Positions 33,467 through 35,457 of a stretch of DNA of 35,457 nucleotides are shown here, one piece after another (the first letter of the stretch is position 1; each line of letters opens with the position of its first letter). Origin of the DNA: Schoenoplectus triqueter (lineage: Eukaryota; Streptophyta; Magnoliopsida; Poales; Cyperaceae). The position numbers were made by a program, and so were the translations under genes. A model generated the notes under the pieces. It did no database searches. It was not told the origin of the DNA and worked only from the letters and a program-made list of their open reading frames with translations. Location: contig CAXKVV010001431.1 in NCBI GenBank assembly GCA_964058805.1, positions 1-35,457 of the forward strand, in the 5' to 3' direction.

Positions 33467-33749
33467 AAGTGTTCTTTAACTTCAAGCTAAAAGAGAGGAT
33501 TCCTGACAATTCTGTCTTCTGGTGGTTTGTTTTAGTTAGATTGTCAATTATATCTGATGCAAATTCGAATAAATTTATACTCCTTTCTGTTGCATAACAA
33601 TAAGGTTGATTTGATTAATAGATATGAGAATTGATAACCACTGGGCAAAACCAAAAAATTCACTAGATACAGAATTACAGATTATGTTTGCCACTGTTAC
33701 TGTCATTGATTTTTTTACATCTGAAATCTCTGATTTTTGGACTTTAGGA

Positions 33750-33812
33750 TTGGTTTTATTTTTAGCCTTACCCTAATTTATTTGGGATTAAAGGCTTTAT
33801 TGTTATTGCGGT
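33750..33812 (+). repeat. 3' end of an Au-type SINE (second copy)
   Basis: GGTTTTATTTTTAGCCTTAC, then CCTAATTTATTTGGGATTAA, then AGGCTTTATTGTTATTG. This is the same 3' tail as at 1556-1614 but more diverged, again without a visible tRNA-like half. It lies about 280 bases past the stop of the Sm_multidrug_ex gene. Confidence 0.55.
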
Positions 33813-34984
33813 TGATTAGTTGATTGAATAGATGAGTGAGGTTGCACTGATTTGCAATTTTCATGGGCCCAAGTCGAATCAGGCTCTGGAGTTGACCTAA
33901 GACCTAAGCCCAAAATTGTTTTGTAAGGCCTAAATTGGTCCAGCACGCAGCACGCCACTTTGATTGTTGACTCCACACCGTATGACCTAGATTGGTCGAT
34001 CACCATTACAGGCGCTTATTTTATATTTAGTATAGTTGCCATACACTATACAGTTACTTACCGTGCTTAACATGATCAATACACTCGTCTTTTGTTTTCT
34101 AGTGAAAGCACTTGGGATTGAAACTGTCATACATTCAATTCTCCAAGTAATAAAGCTATTTATTTTCATCGTCACGGTTCCCTTATCAGAGCACTGGTCC
34201 CTGTAGATTAAGACCACTTTCCAAATGAAATATCTAACAAAATTAGTACGAGAACAATAGCCACTGATGAAATGAAATTTGGATATATACAGACGGAATT
34301 CAGGTTTTGATTATTTGCGTACGCGACTCCCAAAACCGGTCAATTATCATATTATTCAACGTTTGATTAATAGATAACAAGTATTTTTAATTTAAATAAT
34401 TCAAAACCCATTTTAAATAACCAGTAATTTGGTATGATTGCATTATTTTGTTTGAAGAACCATTCATCTATTTCTACAATATGCATATCACAGTTACATA
34501 AACTTGAAGAACATAGCATTTCCATGGCAACGTTACGGTTTCTTTCATACCTGTTTACTCTCATATCATATTATTTCTCACATTTTTGCTATTATTTTCT
34601 GGCTATAATCGTGCCACAATTTCTTAAATTTTCAGATTTTGCTTGTCATAATTATAACAGTGAATGAAAATAAAATGAACCGTAGTGATTTTTCGCATTT
34701 TGGGAAAAAAATATTTGTCTAATGAATGCATGATATCCGGGAAGGAAAAATTAAAAGGATATTCCAACAAATATAAATGATACAAGAAGGATAATTTACC
34801 CCTGATGTTCCTCTTCGTCTTCGTTTATTTTTATCCGAAAAATGGGCCGGGTATATGCTCTCAAATTTCATTAATCTATAAAGTTACATCTGTCACGAGT
34901 TTATGATCATTTTATTACATATTTAAAAAAATAGAAAAATTAAAAGAAAAATAAAAAGAAAGAAAGATAATTACATCTATACTA
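33813..34984. other. AT-rich intergenic DNA
   Basis: No gene, RNA or repeat recognised over about 1.2 kb. Several short open frames on both strands lack recognisable similarity. Confidence 0.5.
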
Positions 34985-35430
34985 ATTACTAACCATAACA
35001 CTTAGATTTGATAGCTCCTCAATTTGTAAACCATAGTCCATACTCCAACAATATCTTTCTTACTATTTTTAAAAGGGATTTTTTTTAAAAAAAATATTTT
35101 TGCACATTGTTCTCGTCAAATAGAAAAGCAAATTACTACTTTCATTCTTCTTCAATGCATCCCCTTTTCTATATCTCACATAGGTTTGTCGATATCTCCA
35201 TGTTTCGTCATGAATGTATTGTCGTACTTCTTTTATAAATTTACACTCTGAGAATACGTGATTGATGCTTTCTTCATCTTTAAAATACATATGACAAATA
35301 TTAACCAATTATCATCATCTTCTTTTCAAGTTGTCCACCGTCAAAATTACATTTCTCATCATCAACCATATGAAAATTGATATTCTAGGAGGTGCTTTGA
35401 GTTTCCAAAAATTTGGTATTGGGGACTTGA
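34985..35430 (-). pseudogene. LINE reverse-transcriptase C-terminal fragment (zf-RVT domain)
   Basis: Minus-strand translation reads FWKLKAPPRISIFIWLMMRN, VILTVDNLKRR, then (after a stop) LVNICHMYFKDEESINHVFSECKFIKEV. This follows the plant non-LTR pattern W-K-x3-P-x-K/R-x3-F-x-W, L-x2-R, and C-x2-C-x4-E-x-I-x-H-x-F-x2-C of the zinc-binding domain at the end of LINE ORF2. The first Cys pair is damaged (ICHMYF) and a stop interrupts it. The upstream reverse-transcriptase core would lie beyond the right edge. It is a dead fragment. Confidence 0.75.
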
Positions 35431-35457
35431 TAATTAGGAAATTATGCATGAATTTGT

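Noticed and set aside
1..35457. tRNA, rRNA or organelle-derived insertions
   Set aside because: No cloverleaf-like sequences, rRNA blocks or organelle genes were recognised by eye, although short divergent RNA genes could be missed.

Overview
This window is nuclear DNA from a flowering plant. The evidence is split genes with canonical GT-AG introns and plant-type transposable elements: copia LTR elements, hAT elements, foldback MITEs, SINE tails and a LINE fragment. I cannot name the species. Intergenic DNA is AT-rich and there are no bacterial-type features.

Layout. (1) 131-5391, minus strand: the first ten coding exons (334 codons) of the retromer subunit VPS35; the gene runs off the left edge. 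Its large intron 8 carries a 632-bp non-autonomous hAT-type element with a perfect 8-bp target duplication, next to an Au-type SINE tail. (2) 5392-8045: divergent intergenic region. (3) 8046-13125, plus strand: a complete seven-exon gene, 767 codons, for a microspherule-protein-1-like protein (MCRS_N plus C-terminal FHA domain). (4) 14002-19535: a nest of repeats. A candidate 1.56-kb element has an ATT/ATTATG repeat core with a foldback MITE inside it. It is followed by a decayed minus-strand copia retrotransposon whose 3' part has been invaded by foldback MITEs, one of which is a 737-bp near-perfect palindrome. (5) 20258-27653, plus strand: a broken NRT1/PTR-family (NPF) transporter gene. It lacks a recognisable first exon, is split after the GGIRP motif by a ~4.5-kb hAT transposon on the opposite strand, and has a TAG in the last exon. 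The hAT transposase is itself broken by two frameshifts. (6) 28216-30490: a copia LTR plus gag remnant, a GC-rich island, and a solo LTR of the same family as the copia in (4), with a 5-bp target duplication. (7) 31318-33466, plus strand: a complete three-exon gene, 309 codons, for a plastid-targeted Sm_multidrug_ex membrane protein. (8) 34985-35430, minus strand: the zinc-binding C-terminal part of a LINE reverse transcriptase.

The three intact genes (VPS35, MCRS1-like, Sm_multidrug_ex) are unrelated housekeeping-type genes and form no pathway. The interest lies in the layered transposon insertions and in how they accompany decay of the NPF gene. I found no undescribed multi-gene system. The most unusual structure is the palindromic dimeric foldback element at 16945-17681.
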